Assembly: GCA_033961575.1 (NCBI GenBank)
Contig: CM066737.1
Coordinates: 46,662,771-46,726,770, forward strand
DNA from: Aselliscus stoliczkanus
Taxonomy: Eukaryota > Chordata > Mammalia > Chiroptera > Hipposideridae
Length of the DNA: 64,000 nt
Direction: 5' to 3'
Shown here: piece by piece, positions 53,270 to 64,000 of the stretch
How the letters are laid out: each line of letters begins with the position of its first letter
How positions within the stretch are numbered: the stretch's first letter is position 1
Made by a program: the position numbers and the translations under genes
The notes under the pieces: generated by a model
Told to the model about the DNA's origin: nothing
The model's database searches: none
Seen by the model: only the letters and a program-made list of their open reading frames with translations

Positions 53270-54142
53270 ATGAGAAAACAAAGAAACATGTCACAAGTAA
53301 AAGATCAGAAGAAACCTCTAGAAATGGAACCAAATGAAACAGAAGGATCCAAACCTTCAGAGACAGAGTTTAGAACACTGATGATAAGAATGTTTAACAA
53401 ACTTAGTGAGGACATAAAGAAGAATACAGAAATCATGAAAAACCACCAGTTAGAACTAAAGATTACAGTAACTGAAATGAAGAACACACTTCAAGGAATC
53501 ACCAGCAGAGTAGATGCAGCCGAGGAGTGTATCAGCGATTTGGAAGACAAAATAGCAGAAATCACCCAGTTGGCACAACAAGAAGAGCAAAGAATAAAAA
53601 GCAATGAAAATAATTTAAGACCACTATGGGACAAGGTGAAACACAACCACCTTCGAATCATAGGAATACTAGAAGGAGAAGAGAAGAAGCAAGGGGTCGG
53701 GAATGTATTTGAAAAAATAATGACTGAAAACTTCCCTACCCTGGTGAAGGAAATCAACATACATGCCCAGGAAGTGCAGAGGGTTCCAAACAAGCTGAAC
53801 CCGAACAGGTCCATACCAAGACACATCATAGTTAAAATGGTAAAGTTTACAGACAGAGACAGAATCCTAAAAGCAGCAAGAGAAAGACAGCAGGTTACAT
53901 ACAAAGGAACTCCTATTAAACTAACAGCTGACTTTTCTACAGAAACTCTGCAGACCAGAAGAGAGTGGCAAGAGATATTCAAATTGACACAAAATAAAGG
54001 TTTACAACCAAGATTCGTCTACCCATCATGGCTATCACTTAAAATTGAAGGAGAAATAAAGAGCTTCTCTGAAAAGAATAAGCTTAAGGAATTCATTATC
54101 ACCAAGCCAGTATTGCACGAAATGTTAAAATGGCTTTTTTAA
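53270..54142 (+). CDS. L1 ORF1 protein, intact (290 aa)
   Basis: The L1 ORF1 protein is a trimeric RNA-binding chaperone that coats L1 RNA in cytoplasmic ribonucleoprotein particles. The start is set at MRKQRNMSQVK (53270); the frame is open 26 codons further up, but that is 5'UTR in all copies. Predicted layout: coiled coil about residues 33-120 (heptad stretch EECISDLEDKIAEITQLAQQ), RRM about 124-215 (HLRIIGILEGEEKKQG; RHIIVKMVKFTDRDRI; RERQQVTYKG), C-terminal domain about 215-290 (LTADFSTETLQTRREWQEIF; SFSEKNKLKEFI), end EMLKWLF then TAA. No internal stop. Length equals the reconstructed length of copies 1 and 2. ORF2 follows after a gap of about 65 bp. It is probably not expressed usefully, since ORF2 is dead. 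Confidence 0.92.
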   Translation: MRKQRNMSQVKDQKKPLEMEPNETEGSKPSETEFRTLMIRMFNKLSEDIKKNTEIMKNHQLELKITVTEMKNTLQGITSRVDAAEECISDLEDKIAEITQLAQQEEQRIKSNENNLRPLWDKVKHNHLRIIGILEGEEKKQGVGNVFEKIMTENFPTLVKEINIHAQEVQRVPNKLNPNRSIPRHIIVKMVKFTDRDRILKAARERQQVTYKGTPIKLTADFSTETLQTRREWQEIFKLTQNKGLQPRFVYPSWLSLKIEGEIKSFSEKNKLKEFIITKPVLHEMLKWLF

Positions 54143-54525
54143 ACTAAAGAAAGGGGTAAACAAGCTAACCCAGGAAGACCAGGAATACAAACAACAAAAT
54201 CGCAATACATATGCACTTATCAATAATCACTTTAAATGTGAATGGACCAAATGTTCCAATCAAAAATCATAGAGTTGCTGAGTGGATTAGAAAACAGGAC
54301 CCATGCATATGCTGTCTACAAGAGACTCATCTAAGATCAAAAGACACACACAGACTGAAAGTAAAGGAATGGGATAAGATATTTCATGCACATGGAAATG
54401 AGAAAAAAGCTAGAGTAACAATACTTATTTCAGAAAAAATGGACTTTAAAATGAAGACTACACTTAAATACAAAGAAGGGCACAAAATAATAATAAAGGG
54501 ATCGATTCAACAAGAGGACATAACC

Positions 54526-55533
54526 TGTTGGGAGCTGACAACTCCCCAGTGTCTCACAAGGTCATGGTGCCATGCTCAGCACTGGATATTAGAGGTGCTG
54601 CCTTATGGTTGGTCATGTGATATCTCCTGCCTCTATGAACCCATGTGCCTTTCCTCCTATAGGAGACAATACACTCAATTTATTTGTGACAAGTTCCTGT
54701 GGTACCCCAATGATAGCTGGCTGTGTAAGTCAATGATGGGGCAAGATTTCCTAATAAAAAGGAAACTCCCTAAGACAGGCTACAGCCTGAGGGAACACCT
54801 GAACTCAGATATTGGGGACTCAAGTCCCTTGGAAACTGAGGCACAGACCTCTGGCCATGTAGGCCAAAAAGCCTGGCTGTGAGAAACTGAGAGCCTGCCT
54901 GTGAGAAGCTGATGATAACGTCAGTCCTTAAGCTCACTTGCCTAAGGCCCCTGCTGTGAAACATCTCCTTGAAGACTAAAAGTCTCCAGGTCATGAGAGT
55001 TCCAATAAGAGACGACTTGCTGACCATGAGTTATGCTAATCAATAGCCTTAATTGGATTCTTTTGCCTTCTACATTGTTGTAGCAACAGACACTGAAGCT
55101 TTAGCTCAAGTATACACCCTGTGAGTCTTATTGCTGGAATCTGGGACTAGATAGTCAAAGCAGTCATGGTAACCATTCTTCAGGTGATATGTGGAAACTG
55201 AATCTGGGTCATAAGAGATTATCATAGATGAGATTATCCTTTAACGTAGAAAAGGTCACTGTGCTCTGGGGAGAACAATTATAAGGAAGTAAAGACTGTA
55301 AAAGTCTTAAGAAAGAAAAATGCATCAAAACTATGTGGAATTAAACTTCTGATTGGATAATGGTCAAAAGTCCCTATAAAGGGGACATGCTGTGGCAATA
55401 AAGTGTGACACTTGTTCTCTGAAACTCCCCCAGTGTCTCCACTCTCTCCCTTCTTTTTTCTTTCTTTTCTTCCCTCCCTGATGCCATCTCCACCTGAGGG
55501 AACCCCTGGACCCGCAGAGGCTGGTCCCCTGCA
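54526..55533 (+). mobile_element. Solo LTR of an endogenous retrovirus, plus strand
   Basis: 1008 bp, begins TGTTGGGAGCTGACAACTCC and ends GGTCCCCTGCA. The 6-bp duplication ATAACC (54520-54525, 55534-55539) is perfect, and the L1 ORF2 sequence resumes exactly in register across it. TATAAA at 55375-55380 and AATAAA at 55397-55402, then a pyrimidine-rich U5-like part (about 55435-55480). Same family as 22896-24039 (strong U3 similarity, for example around 54810-54860 and 23695-23745). Contains no retroviral gene. Class II (beta-type) is suggested by the 6-bp duplication. Confidence 0.93.
55375..55402 (+). promoter_or_regulatory. LTR TATA box and polyadenylation signal
   Basis: TATAAA (55375) and AATAAA (55397) only about 22 bp apart. 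The spacing places the poly-A signal at the U3/R boundary, so the R region must be short. Confidence 0.6.
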
Positions 55534-57058
55534 ATAACCCTAGTAAACATCTATGCACCTAAAATATGAGCTTCTCAATATATAAAACAGATTTTGACAG
55601 ACATAAAGACAGAGATCAACAGTAACACTATCACAGTAGGGGACTTTAACACCCTGTTGACACCAATGGACTGTTCCTCCAGACCGAAAATCAACACGGA
55701 CACAGTGGCCTTAAATGACGCTTTAGACCAGCTGGATTTAATCGATATTTTTAGAGCTTTTCACCCTAAAGCAACAGAATATATATTCTTCTCAAGTGCA
55801 CATGGAACATGTTCAAAGATAGACCACATGTTAGGCCACAAAACAAGTCTCAATAATTTTAAGAACACTGAAATCATATCAAGCGTCTTTTCTGACCACA
55901 ATGCTATGAAGCTAGAAATCAATTACAGGAAGGAATCTGGAAAACACACAAATATATGGAGGCTGAAAAACATGCTACTATATAGCAAGTGGGTCACAAA
56001 TGAGATCAAGGAGGAAATCAAAAGATTCCTCGAGACAAACGAAAATGAAAATACCATGATCCAAAATCTCTGGGATGCAGTGAAAGCAGTCTGAAGAGGG
56101 AAGTTCACAACAGTGCAGGCCTACCTAAAGAAGGAAGAAAAATCTCAAATCAATAGACTATCTTTACCCTTAAAGGAACTGGAAACAGAACGGCAAATGA
56201 AGGCCAAAGGGAGTACAAGGAGAGAAATAATAAAGACCAGGGCAGAAATAAATGAAATAGAGACCAAAAAAAAAAATCAATGAAACCAATACTTGCTTTT
56301 TGAAAACATAAACAAAATGAACAAACCCTTAGCCAGACTCACCAAGAAAAAGAGAGGGCCCAAATTATTAAAATCAGAAATGAAAGAGGAGAAGTGACAA
56401 CAGAAACCACAGAAATACAGAAAATTTTAATAAAATACAATGAGCAATTATATGCCAACAAATTCGACAATCTGGAAGAAAGGGATAAATTTCTGGAAGC
56501 ATACAATCTACCAAGTCTGAACCAAAAAGAAACAGAAACTCTGGACAGACTGATTACTACCACAGAAATTGAATCAGTTATCAATAAGCTTCCAACAAAC
56601 AAAACTCCTGGACCAGATGGCTTCACAGGTGACTTTTACAAAACATTCAAAAAAGAATTAATACCTATTCTCCTCAAACAATTCCAAAAAACAAAGAAGG
56701 AGGGAAGGCTCCCAAGCATGTTCTATAAGGCCACTATTAATTTGATCCCAAAATTAGACAAAGATATTACAAAAAAAAAGGAAAACTACAGGCTGATATC
56801 CCTAATGAACAAAGATGCAAAAATCCTCAACAAAATATGAGCAAACCGAAGTCAGCATCTCATTGAAAAGATCATAAACCATGATAAAGTGGGATTCATT
56901 CCTGGTATGCAAGGTTGTTGCAACATCCACAAATCAATTAACGTAATACATCACATTAACAAAATGAAAAATAAAAATCATATGATCATATCAATAGATG
57001 AAGAAAAAGCATGTGAGAAAATCCAGCAGTCCTTTATGAGAAAATTGCTTAGCAAAGC

Positions 57059-57212
57059 GTCGGCTGAGTGGCTCATTTCGTTAAGAACTTGCTCAATAGT
57101 GTAAGCTGATCTCTGAGCAACATCATTCAATGCCCAATCCGAGCTGAGCTACTGCTGAGCTGCCAACAGGTGGCAGGATGGCTCAGCCAAAAAAACAAAA
57201 CAAAACAAAAGA
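57059..57212 (+). mobile_element. tRNA-derived SINE, short B type
   Basis: CGTCGGCTGAGTGGCTCATT head, CCAACAGGTGGCAGGATGGC end, AAAACAAAAC-type tail. The duplication CTTAGCAAAG lies at 57049-57058 and again at about 57214-57223. Confidence 0.92.
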
Positions 57213-57960
57213 ACTCTTAGCAAAGTGGGAATAGCGGGATCATATCTCAACATAATAAAGACCATATATGAAAAGCCCACAGCAAGCATTGTACTCAATG
57301 GGGAAAGGATAAAAGCATTCCTCTTAAGATCAGGAACAAGACAAGGATGCCCACTTTCACCACTTCTATTTAACATACTCCTGGAAGTTCTAACCACAGC
57401 AATCAGACAAGAAAATGAAATAAAAGGCATCCAAATTGGAAAGTAGGAATTATAATTGTCATTTTATGCAGATGGCATTATATTATATTGAGAGAATCCC
57501 AAAGACTCCACCAGAAAACTGATAAACTAATTTGGTAAGGTAGCAGGATATAAAATTAATATTCAGAAATCAGTTGCATTTGTATACGCCAATAATATAC
57601 TATCAGAAGAAGAAATCAGGAAAACAATCCCTTTTACAATTGCTTCAAAAACAATAAAGTATCTAGGAATAAATTTAACCAAAGAAGTAAAAGACCTCTA
57701 CTCAGAAAATTATAAGACTTTGAAGGGAGAAATCAAAGAAGATACCAATAAATGGTAACACATACCATGCTCACGGATAGGAAGAATTAATATACTTAAA
57801 ATGTCAATACTACCTAAAGCAATATATAGATTCAATGCAATTCCAATCAAACTACCAAGAACATTTTTCTCAGAAATGGAACATATAATCCTAAAATTTA
57901 TATGGAACTATAAAAGACCCCAAATAGCCACAGCACTCTTGAGAAATAAGAACAAAATGG

Positions 57961-58067
57961 GGGCCAGCCAAGTGGTGCAGTGGTTAAGCGTTGGCTTGGG
58001 AAGCCAGCGGCCCCAGTTCGGGTCCCACATATAAGGGTCAGTGACACTGCTCTCAAAGAAAAAAAAA
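57961..58067 (+). mobile_element. tRNA-derived SINE, short A type
   Basis: GGGCCAGCCAAGTGGTGCAG head to GTGACACTGCTCTC plus A-run. AACAAAATGGG (57951-57961) versus AACAAAGTGGG (58068-58078). Confidence 0.92.
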
Positions 58068-58729
58068 AACAAAGTGGGAGGCATCAGACTACCTGATATC
58101 AAAAACATACTACAAGGCTATAGTAATCAAAAGATTATGGTGCTGGCATAAAAACAGACACATAGATCAGTGGACAGAACAGAGAGACCAGAAATAAATC
58201 CAGGTATATACGGACAGTTAATCTATGAAAACAGAAGCAAGAATTTACGTTGGAGTAAAGATAGTCTGTTTAATCAATGGTGCTGGGAAAATTGGACTGA
58301 CACATGCAAAAAAATGAAAATGGACTACCTACTTCCACCACATGCGAAAACATACCCAAAATGGATTAAAGACTTAAATGTAAGACTTGAAACCATAAAA
58401 CTCCTAGAAGAAAACATAGGGAGTCAATTTGCAGACATTACCCGGAGTAATATTTTTGTTGATGTATCCCCTAAGGTGAGGTAAATAAAACAAAAAAGTG
58501 AACATATGGGATTACATCAAAGTTAAAACTTTTTTCACAGCAAAGCAAATCATCAATAAAACAAAAAGACAGCCTACTGAATGGGAGAAGATATTTTCCA
58601 ACAACATATCTGATAAGGGGTTAATATCCAAAATTTATAAAACACTCATAAAACTCAACACCAAATGACAAACAACCTAATTAAAAAATGGGCAAAGGGG
58701 CTGGGCTGAGTGCAAGAGTGCAAGCTGAG

Positions 58730-59153
58730 GGCTGGCAGAGTGGCGCATTGGTTTTGGGATGCCAGCGGACCCGGTTCCGATCCCACATATGAGGGCCAGT
58801 GGCACTGCCCTCTACAGCTAACAACAGCTCCACCTGGAGCTGGGATGTGTGAGCCCCGGAGATGGTGTGGGCTGCAGCCCCTGCTGCAGTGGGCTGCCAT
58901 AGGCTTCAGTGAGTGGCCGGCAGCCAGCGTGAGTGGCTGGCAGCCAGCATGAGCTGCCAAAGTCGCAGTGAGCGACATCCAGAGGCCAGTGACCCAACCG
59001 ATCTGCCTCATTCGCGAAGGGCACAATGATGATACCAACATGGGCCAGTGAAGCAACATCCTCTGCAACTAGACTGAAGAACAAAAAGACAGCAACTTGT
59101 CTGTTCATCTCCCCCAATTCCCCAATAAAAAACTTTAAAAAATAAAAAAAAGA
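58730..59153 (+). mobile_element. Long A-type SINE
   Basis: GGCTGGCAGAGTGGCGCATT head, AGTGGCCGGCAGCCAGCGTG body, CCCCAATAAAAAACTTTA tail. It sits inside the short B SINE and is followed in its tail by a short A SINE. Confidence 0.9.
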
Positions 59154-59284
59154 GGGCCAGCCGAGTGGCGCGGTGGTTAATCGCTGGCCTGGGAAGCCAG
59201 CGGCCCCGGTTCGGTCCCACATATGAGGGCCAGTGACACTGCCCTCAAAAAAATAAATAAATAAATAAATAAATAATTTAAAAA
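59154..59284 (+). mobile_element. tRNA-derived SINE, short A type
   Basis: GGGCCAGCCGAGTGGCGCGG head, GTGACACTGCCCTC end and a long (AAAT)n tail. It begins in the A-rich tail of the preceding long SINE. Confidence 0.92.
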
Positions 59285-59380
59285 AGAGTATGAGCTTAGC
59301 TCTGAGCAACAGCAGTTCGAGGCACAGCCCGATCTGAGCTGCTGCTGAGCTGCCAACAGGTGGCAGGATGGCTAAGCTAA

Positions 59381-59863
<483 letters not shown>

Positions 59864-60886
59864 AAAACCACAATGAGATACTACCACACTCTGATTAGAA
59901 TGCCTATCATCAATTAATCAACAAAAAACAAGTCCTGGCAAGGTTGTGGAGAAAAGGGGACCCTGGCGCAACTGTTGGTGGGACTGAAGATTGGTGCAGC
60001 CACTATAGAAATCAGTATGGAAGTATCTCAAAAAACTGGAAATAGAACTACCATATAGAACTACCATATGACCCAGCAATTCCACCTTGGGTATCTACCT
60101 AGAAGAATCCAATACACTAATTAAAAAAAAAAATACGCACCCCTATGTTTATTGCAGCACTATTTACAATAGCTAAGACATGGAAACAACTGAAATGACC
60201 ACTGGTAGACGACTGGATTTAGAAACCGTGGTACATGTATAGAATGGAGTATTACTCCACTATAATGAAGAATGAAATCATACCATTTTCAATGATATGG
60301 ATGGACCCAGAGACTATTATGTTAAGTGAAGTAAGTCAGTCAGAGAAAGATAAATACCATATGATCTCATTTCTATGTGGAATATGAAAAAACTGAATGA
60401 ACAAGCAAAGTAAACAGAAACAGACTCATAGATACAGAGGAAAAACTGATGGTTGCTAGTTGGGAGGGGTGTCGAGATGAGGGAGAAATGGATGGGATTA
60501 GAAAGCATAAATAGGTAACTACAATATTGCTGCAGGGATATGAAACACAGTTCAGGGTATTTAATCATGTTATAAATATTTTGTGGGGTGTTCAGATTGT
60601 CACATGCCTTGTTAGGGAGACCACTTCATGGATAGAGTAGAGGCTTGATCACTGCACTGTACACCTGAAACTGATGTTGTATAATATTGTACACCAACTG
60701 TAATTGAATATATAGATAGTCACAGGATGTGGAGTATATTGTGGAAGGGAGTCAAAGGAATTCTAATAGATATATATAATATGGATGGGGGAGTTGGGTG
60801 GTGAATTGGGGAAGGGAGGTTTTCACTTTGAGAGGTAAAAAGTACAACTATTGCACTGTGTTGTACATCTGAAACTAATTTTCTTT

Positions 60887-60983
60887 TTTGAAGGCAGTGT
60901 CATTGGCCCTCACATGTGGGACCAAACCGGGCCTGCTGGCTTCCCAAGCCAGCACTTAACCACTGCACCACTCAGCTGGCCCA
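60887..60983 (-). mobile_element. tRNA-derived SINE, short A type
   Basis: T-run, GAAGGCAGTGTCATTGGCCC and ACTCAGCTGGCCC at the right. It lies exactly between the 3' end of the plus L1 and the minus L1, with AATTTTCTTTT/AATTCTTTTAA as a weak duplication. Confidence 0.88.
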
Positions 60984-60989
60984 CCAATT

Positions 60990-62100
60990 CTTTTAAAAAT
61001 GTTTTTAAAAAACCAGCTCTTGGTTTCATTGATCTTTTGTATTGTTTCTCTGTTCTCTATATTGTTTATTTCTGTTCTGGACTTTATTATCTCCTTCCTT
61101 GTACTGCCTTTAGGCTTCTTTTGCTGTTCTTTTTCCAGTTCCCTGAAGTATAAGGATAACCTGTTGATTTGAGATTCTTCTTGCTTCTTTAGATAGGCCT
61201 GCACTGCTACGAACTTCCCTCTTAAGACTGCTTTCGCTGCATCCCAGAGAATGTGGGTCGTGGTGTTTTCATTTTCGCTTGTTTTGAGGTATATTTTGAT
61301 TTACTCCTTGATCACACTTTTGATCCACTCACTATTTAGTACCATGTTATTTAGCCTCCATGTATTTATGAGCTCTCCGGATTTCTTCTTGTAATGGATT
61401 TCTAGTTTCATAGCATTGTGGTCAGAGAAGGCACTTGACATGATTTCAATCTTCTTAAAGTTATTAAGACTTGTTTTGCGGCCTAAAATGTGGTCTTTCT
61501 TGGAAAATGTTCCATGTGCACTTGAGAAGAATGTGTACTTTGTAGCTTTGGGCTGAAATGCTCTGAAAATATCAGTTAAATTCAGCTGGTCTAATGTGTC
61601 ATTTAAGGTTGCTTTTTCCATTTTGATTTTGTCTTGAGGTACTGTCCATTGAAGACAGCGGGGTGTTGAAGTCCCATACTATGTTACTGTTACTGTTGAT
61701 CTCCATTTTTGTCTGTCAATATCTGTTTTATATATTTAGGAGCTCCTATGTTAGGTGCATAGATGTTTACTAGGATTATGTCCTCTTGTTGGATGGATCC
61801 CTTTATTATTTTGAAGTACCCTTCTTTGTCCTTTATTACATTCTTCAATTCAAATTCCATTTTATTTGATATAAGTGTCGCTACTCCATCTTTTTTCTCA
61901 GTTTCATTTGCATGAAATATTTTACTTCATCCCTTTACTTTCAGCCTATATGTGTCTTTGCATCTGAGGTGTGTGTCTTGTATACAGCATATACAGGAGT
62001 CTAGCTATCTTATATATTCAGACACCCTTTGTCTTTTGATTGGAGCATTTAATCCATTTACATTTAATGTGATTATTGATATGTGAGTAGTTATCGCCAT
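60990..62100 (-). pseudogene. L1 ORF2 endonuclease and linker, broken
   Basis: The piece at 61621-61301 reads TLNDTLDQLNLTDIFRAFQP, SSAHGTFSKKDHILGRKTSL and [20 protein letters not shown], so the catalytic-His block is kept. 61204-60990 is the linker before the RT (ESQINRLSLYFRELEKEQQK). Stops lie between. Confidence 0.88.
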
Positions 62101-62159
62101 TTTATTATTTGAGTTCCTGGTGTTCCTTAGTTAGGTTGATTTTTTTTTCTGCTTAAGAA

Positions 62160-63024
62160 GACCTTTTAACTTTTCTTGCATGTTAGCTTGGTGGTAATGA
62201 ATTCCCTTAGCTTTCTTTTCTGGGAAGCTGTTTATCTCTCCTTAAATTTTAAATGATAACCTTGCTGGATAAAGCAATCTAGGTTGTAGGCCTTTGTTTT
62301 TCATCACTTTGAAAACCTCCTGCCACTCCCTTCTGGCCTGCAAAGTTTCTGTAGAAAAGTCGGCTGATAATCTTATGGGGGTGCCCTTGTAAATAACTTG
62401 CTGCCTTTCCCTTGCAGATTTTAGGATTCTGTCTTTGTCCTTAACCCTTGCCATTTTCACTGTAATGTGTCTTGGTGTGGGCCTGTTTGGATTCAGCCTC
62501 TTTGGAACTCTGCACTTCCTGGGCTTGTATTTCAATATCTTTTGCCAGGTTAGGGAATTTTTCAGACATTATTACTTCAAATATGTTCTCAATCCCTTGC
62601 TCCCTCTCTTCTCCTTCTGGTATTCCAATGATCTGTAAAGTTGTTTCGTTTGATGTTGTCTCCCAGCTCTCTTAAACTATTTTCAATGTTTTTCATTCTT
62701 TTTCTTTTTGTTGTTCCACTTGGATGATCTTTGCTATCTTGTCTTCTGAGTCACTGATTTGATCCTCTGCTTCATCCGATCTGCTAGTAATTCCATCGAG
62801 TTGTGATTTAATTTAGTAATTGTGTTCTTAAGTTCTAGCTGGTTGCTTTTCATGATTTCTCTATCCTTCTTTATATGCTCATTAATTTCTTTGAACATTC
62901 TAATAATCAGTGTTCTGAACTCTGTCTCCGATAGGTTGTTTACCTCTGTTTCCTCTAGTTCCACTGATTCAAGTGGTTTCTTCTGTTCTTTCATTTCGGT
63001 TGTGTTACTGCTGTGTTTCCCCAT
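62160..63024 (-). pseudogene. L1 ORF1, broken
   Basis: N-terminal piece 63024-62734: MGKHSSNTTEMKEQKKPLES, LSETEFRTLIIRMFKEINEH, then frame loss in the coiled coil. C-terminal piece 62535-62242: RHITVKMARVKDKDRILKSA, RERQQVIYKGTPIRLSADFS, QARREWQEVFKV. More diverged than the ORF1 of the 31562 and 53270 elements. Confidence 0.88.
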
Positions 63025-63539
63025 TCTGGCTTATTCTTTGAGCTTGTTTCGATGTAATAGGTAGATCCCCTAGGTCTGTCAGTCTTTTTTGGGTGGACTT
63101 ATATGGTGTGTGTCCTTTATATTTGAATTACTGAGTCTCTCTATTCTCTTGTGCATGCATACCTGAGGTGTTCCTTGTGTTGTGTGTCTTCTCCTATTGA
63201 AGTTTGAGCTTTGATTACTTTTGGCTTGTCAGCAGGTGGGATTGACTCCCAGACTAATTGGCTGTGAGGTTAGCAGTGTCCACAGTTTATGAGCTGCTGT
63301 GTGGGGGTTGACCCCACCGATGAGGATTGGCCCCTTTGGGCTCTTGTGCCTGTAGTATTTTCCCTTTGGGTGTGACTCTTGTAGGTCAAACCCAGAAATG
63401 CTCTGTTTTCATCTAAAGTTGGCCCCTGCGTATGATGATTCTTGTGTCTCTTTGGGAGGACTCTGCTGCAGAGCGATTTTCGAGCAAAACAGATCAACAA
63501 GTACAACTACCACAGCCACCAAAGGAAACCAGATGCTCT

Positions 63540-63850
63540 CACATGTAAAAAAAAAAAACAAAACCAACAACCTACAGTCAACTTGTACAGAAATAGCAAA
63601 CATACAAAAGAAGAAAACAAACAAAAACAAAACATCAACCACAAAAAAGAACAAAAGACAAAAGAAAACAAAATAAATATAATAAAAATAGATTAAACAC
63701 ACGAAGCAAAATAGCAATAGCAAAAAATAAAATTTGCAGAATAAAGGAAGTAAGAAGGAAAAGTAGAGCAGTGAAAAGGATGAAGAAAAGAAGGGAGAGA
63801 GTGAGGGTGTCAAAGAAAGAAGGAAAAAAAGAAAAAGAAAAAAAAATATA
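63540..63850 (+). repeat. A-rich/purine-rich low-complexity tract
   Basis: About 300 bp made almost only of A with scattered C and G (AAAACAAAACAT, GAAGGAAAAAAAGAAAAAG), followed by TATATA repeats at 63847-63861 and beyond. It lies upstream of the minus L1 ORF1. It is either part of that 5'UTR (T-rich in sense) or separate low-complexity DNA. Confidence 0.8.
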
Positions 63851-64000
63851 TATATATATATGTCTACACACCCATATATATGGACATATATATTCCTATA
63901 TATATGCCTATATTAAAAGCTAAGAAATTATAATAATGAAATAGAAAAACAAAATACAAAAACAACCAAAACAAGCAACCAGTATAAAGCGAAACAAAAA

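Larger units (their letters stand above)
60990..64000 (-). mobile_element. L1, minus strand, from ORF2 linker to 5'UTR, runs off the window
   Basis: Sense order right to left: 5'UTR from about 64000 (A-rich on plus), ORF1 63024-62160, ORF2 start at about 62100 and endonuclease to about 61240, then the linker region to 60990. RT and the 3' end are absent. The 5'UTR is unlike the others here, so this is another subfamily. Confidence 0.8.

Noticed and set aside
54211..54882. 223-codon plus frame that looks like a fusion of the ORF2 start with another protein
   Set aside because: The second half is translation of the solo LTR read through from L1; it is not a real fusion protein.
63398..63871. 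Frames of 78-134 codons in the A-rich end
   Set aside because: Low-complexity Lys/Asn-rich or Phe/Leu-rich translations of an A-rich tract.

Overview
This is 64 kb of vertebrate nuclear DNA, almost certainly from a bat. It carries no host gene that I can recognise. The long tRNA-derived SINEs end in the CCCCAATAAAATCTTT tail typical of chiropteran VES-like SINEs, alongside a dense mammalian L1 population, MIR and MER5A. A horseshoe-bat-like (rhinolophoid) lineage is possible, but that is a guess. Every long open frame is an L1 ORF1/ORF2 piece or a shadow of one. The only intact frame of known function is an L1 ORF1 (290 codons) at 53270-54142.

Layout. 1-4030: L1 pieces in both orientations, ending in an old L1 5'UTR. 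4031-6417: no gene and no recognised repeat. 6418-7395: back-to-back L1 3' ends. 7988-10787: ORF1-only L1-derived element, copy 1 (minus). 10807-18000: mostly unique DNA with SINEs, MER5A, MIR and small L1 tails. 18000-21200: old L1 ORF2 (minus) carrying SINEs and a 151-bp templated duplication. 21205-29936: nearly full-length but dead L1 (minus), holding four SINEs, a SINE with an apparent 3' transduction and a solo LTR. 31562-34360: ORF1-only element, copy 2 (minus). 34992-44549: L1 3' ends, long SINEs, a mariner-like remnant and unique DNA. 44871-48196: ORF1-only element, copy 3 (plus), inside a SINE inside an old L1. 49298-50105: piggyBac remnant. 50113-52174: 5' half of an L1 (plus). 52175-60881: full-length L1 (plus) with intact ORF1 and an ORF2 broken by a solo LTR, several SINEs and point mutations. 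60990-64000: another L1 (minus) running into an A-rich end.

Main observation. Three elements at separate loci, each with its own target-site duplication, share one complex rearranged architecture: 5'UTR, ORF1, almost no ORF2, then a duplicated 3'UTR-like block, a stub of the ORF2 C terminus and the 3'UTR. The rearrangement must therefore predate their mobilisation. This points to a mobile, non-autonomous, ORF1-only (half-L1 or HAL1-like) family. Copy 3 still keeps part of the endonuclease region and looks like the less-deleted state. The L1 and ORF1-only 5'UTRs also carry about 110-bp tandem units.
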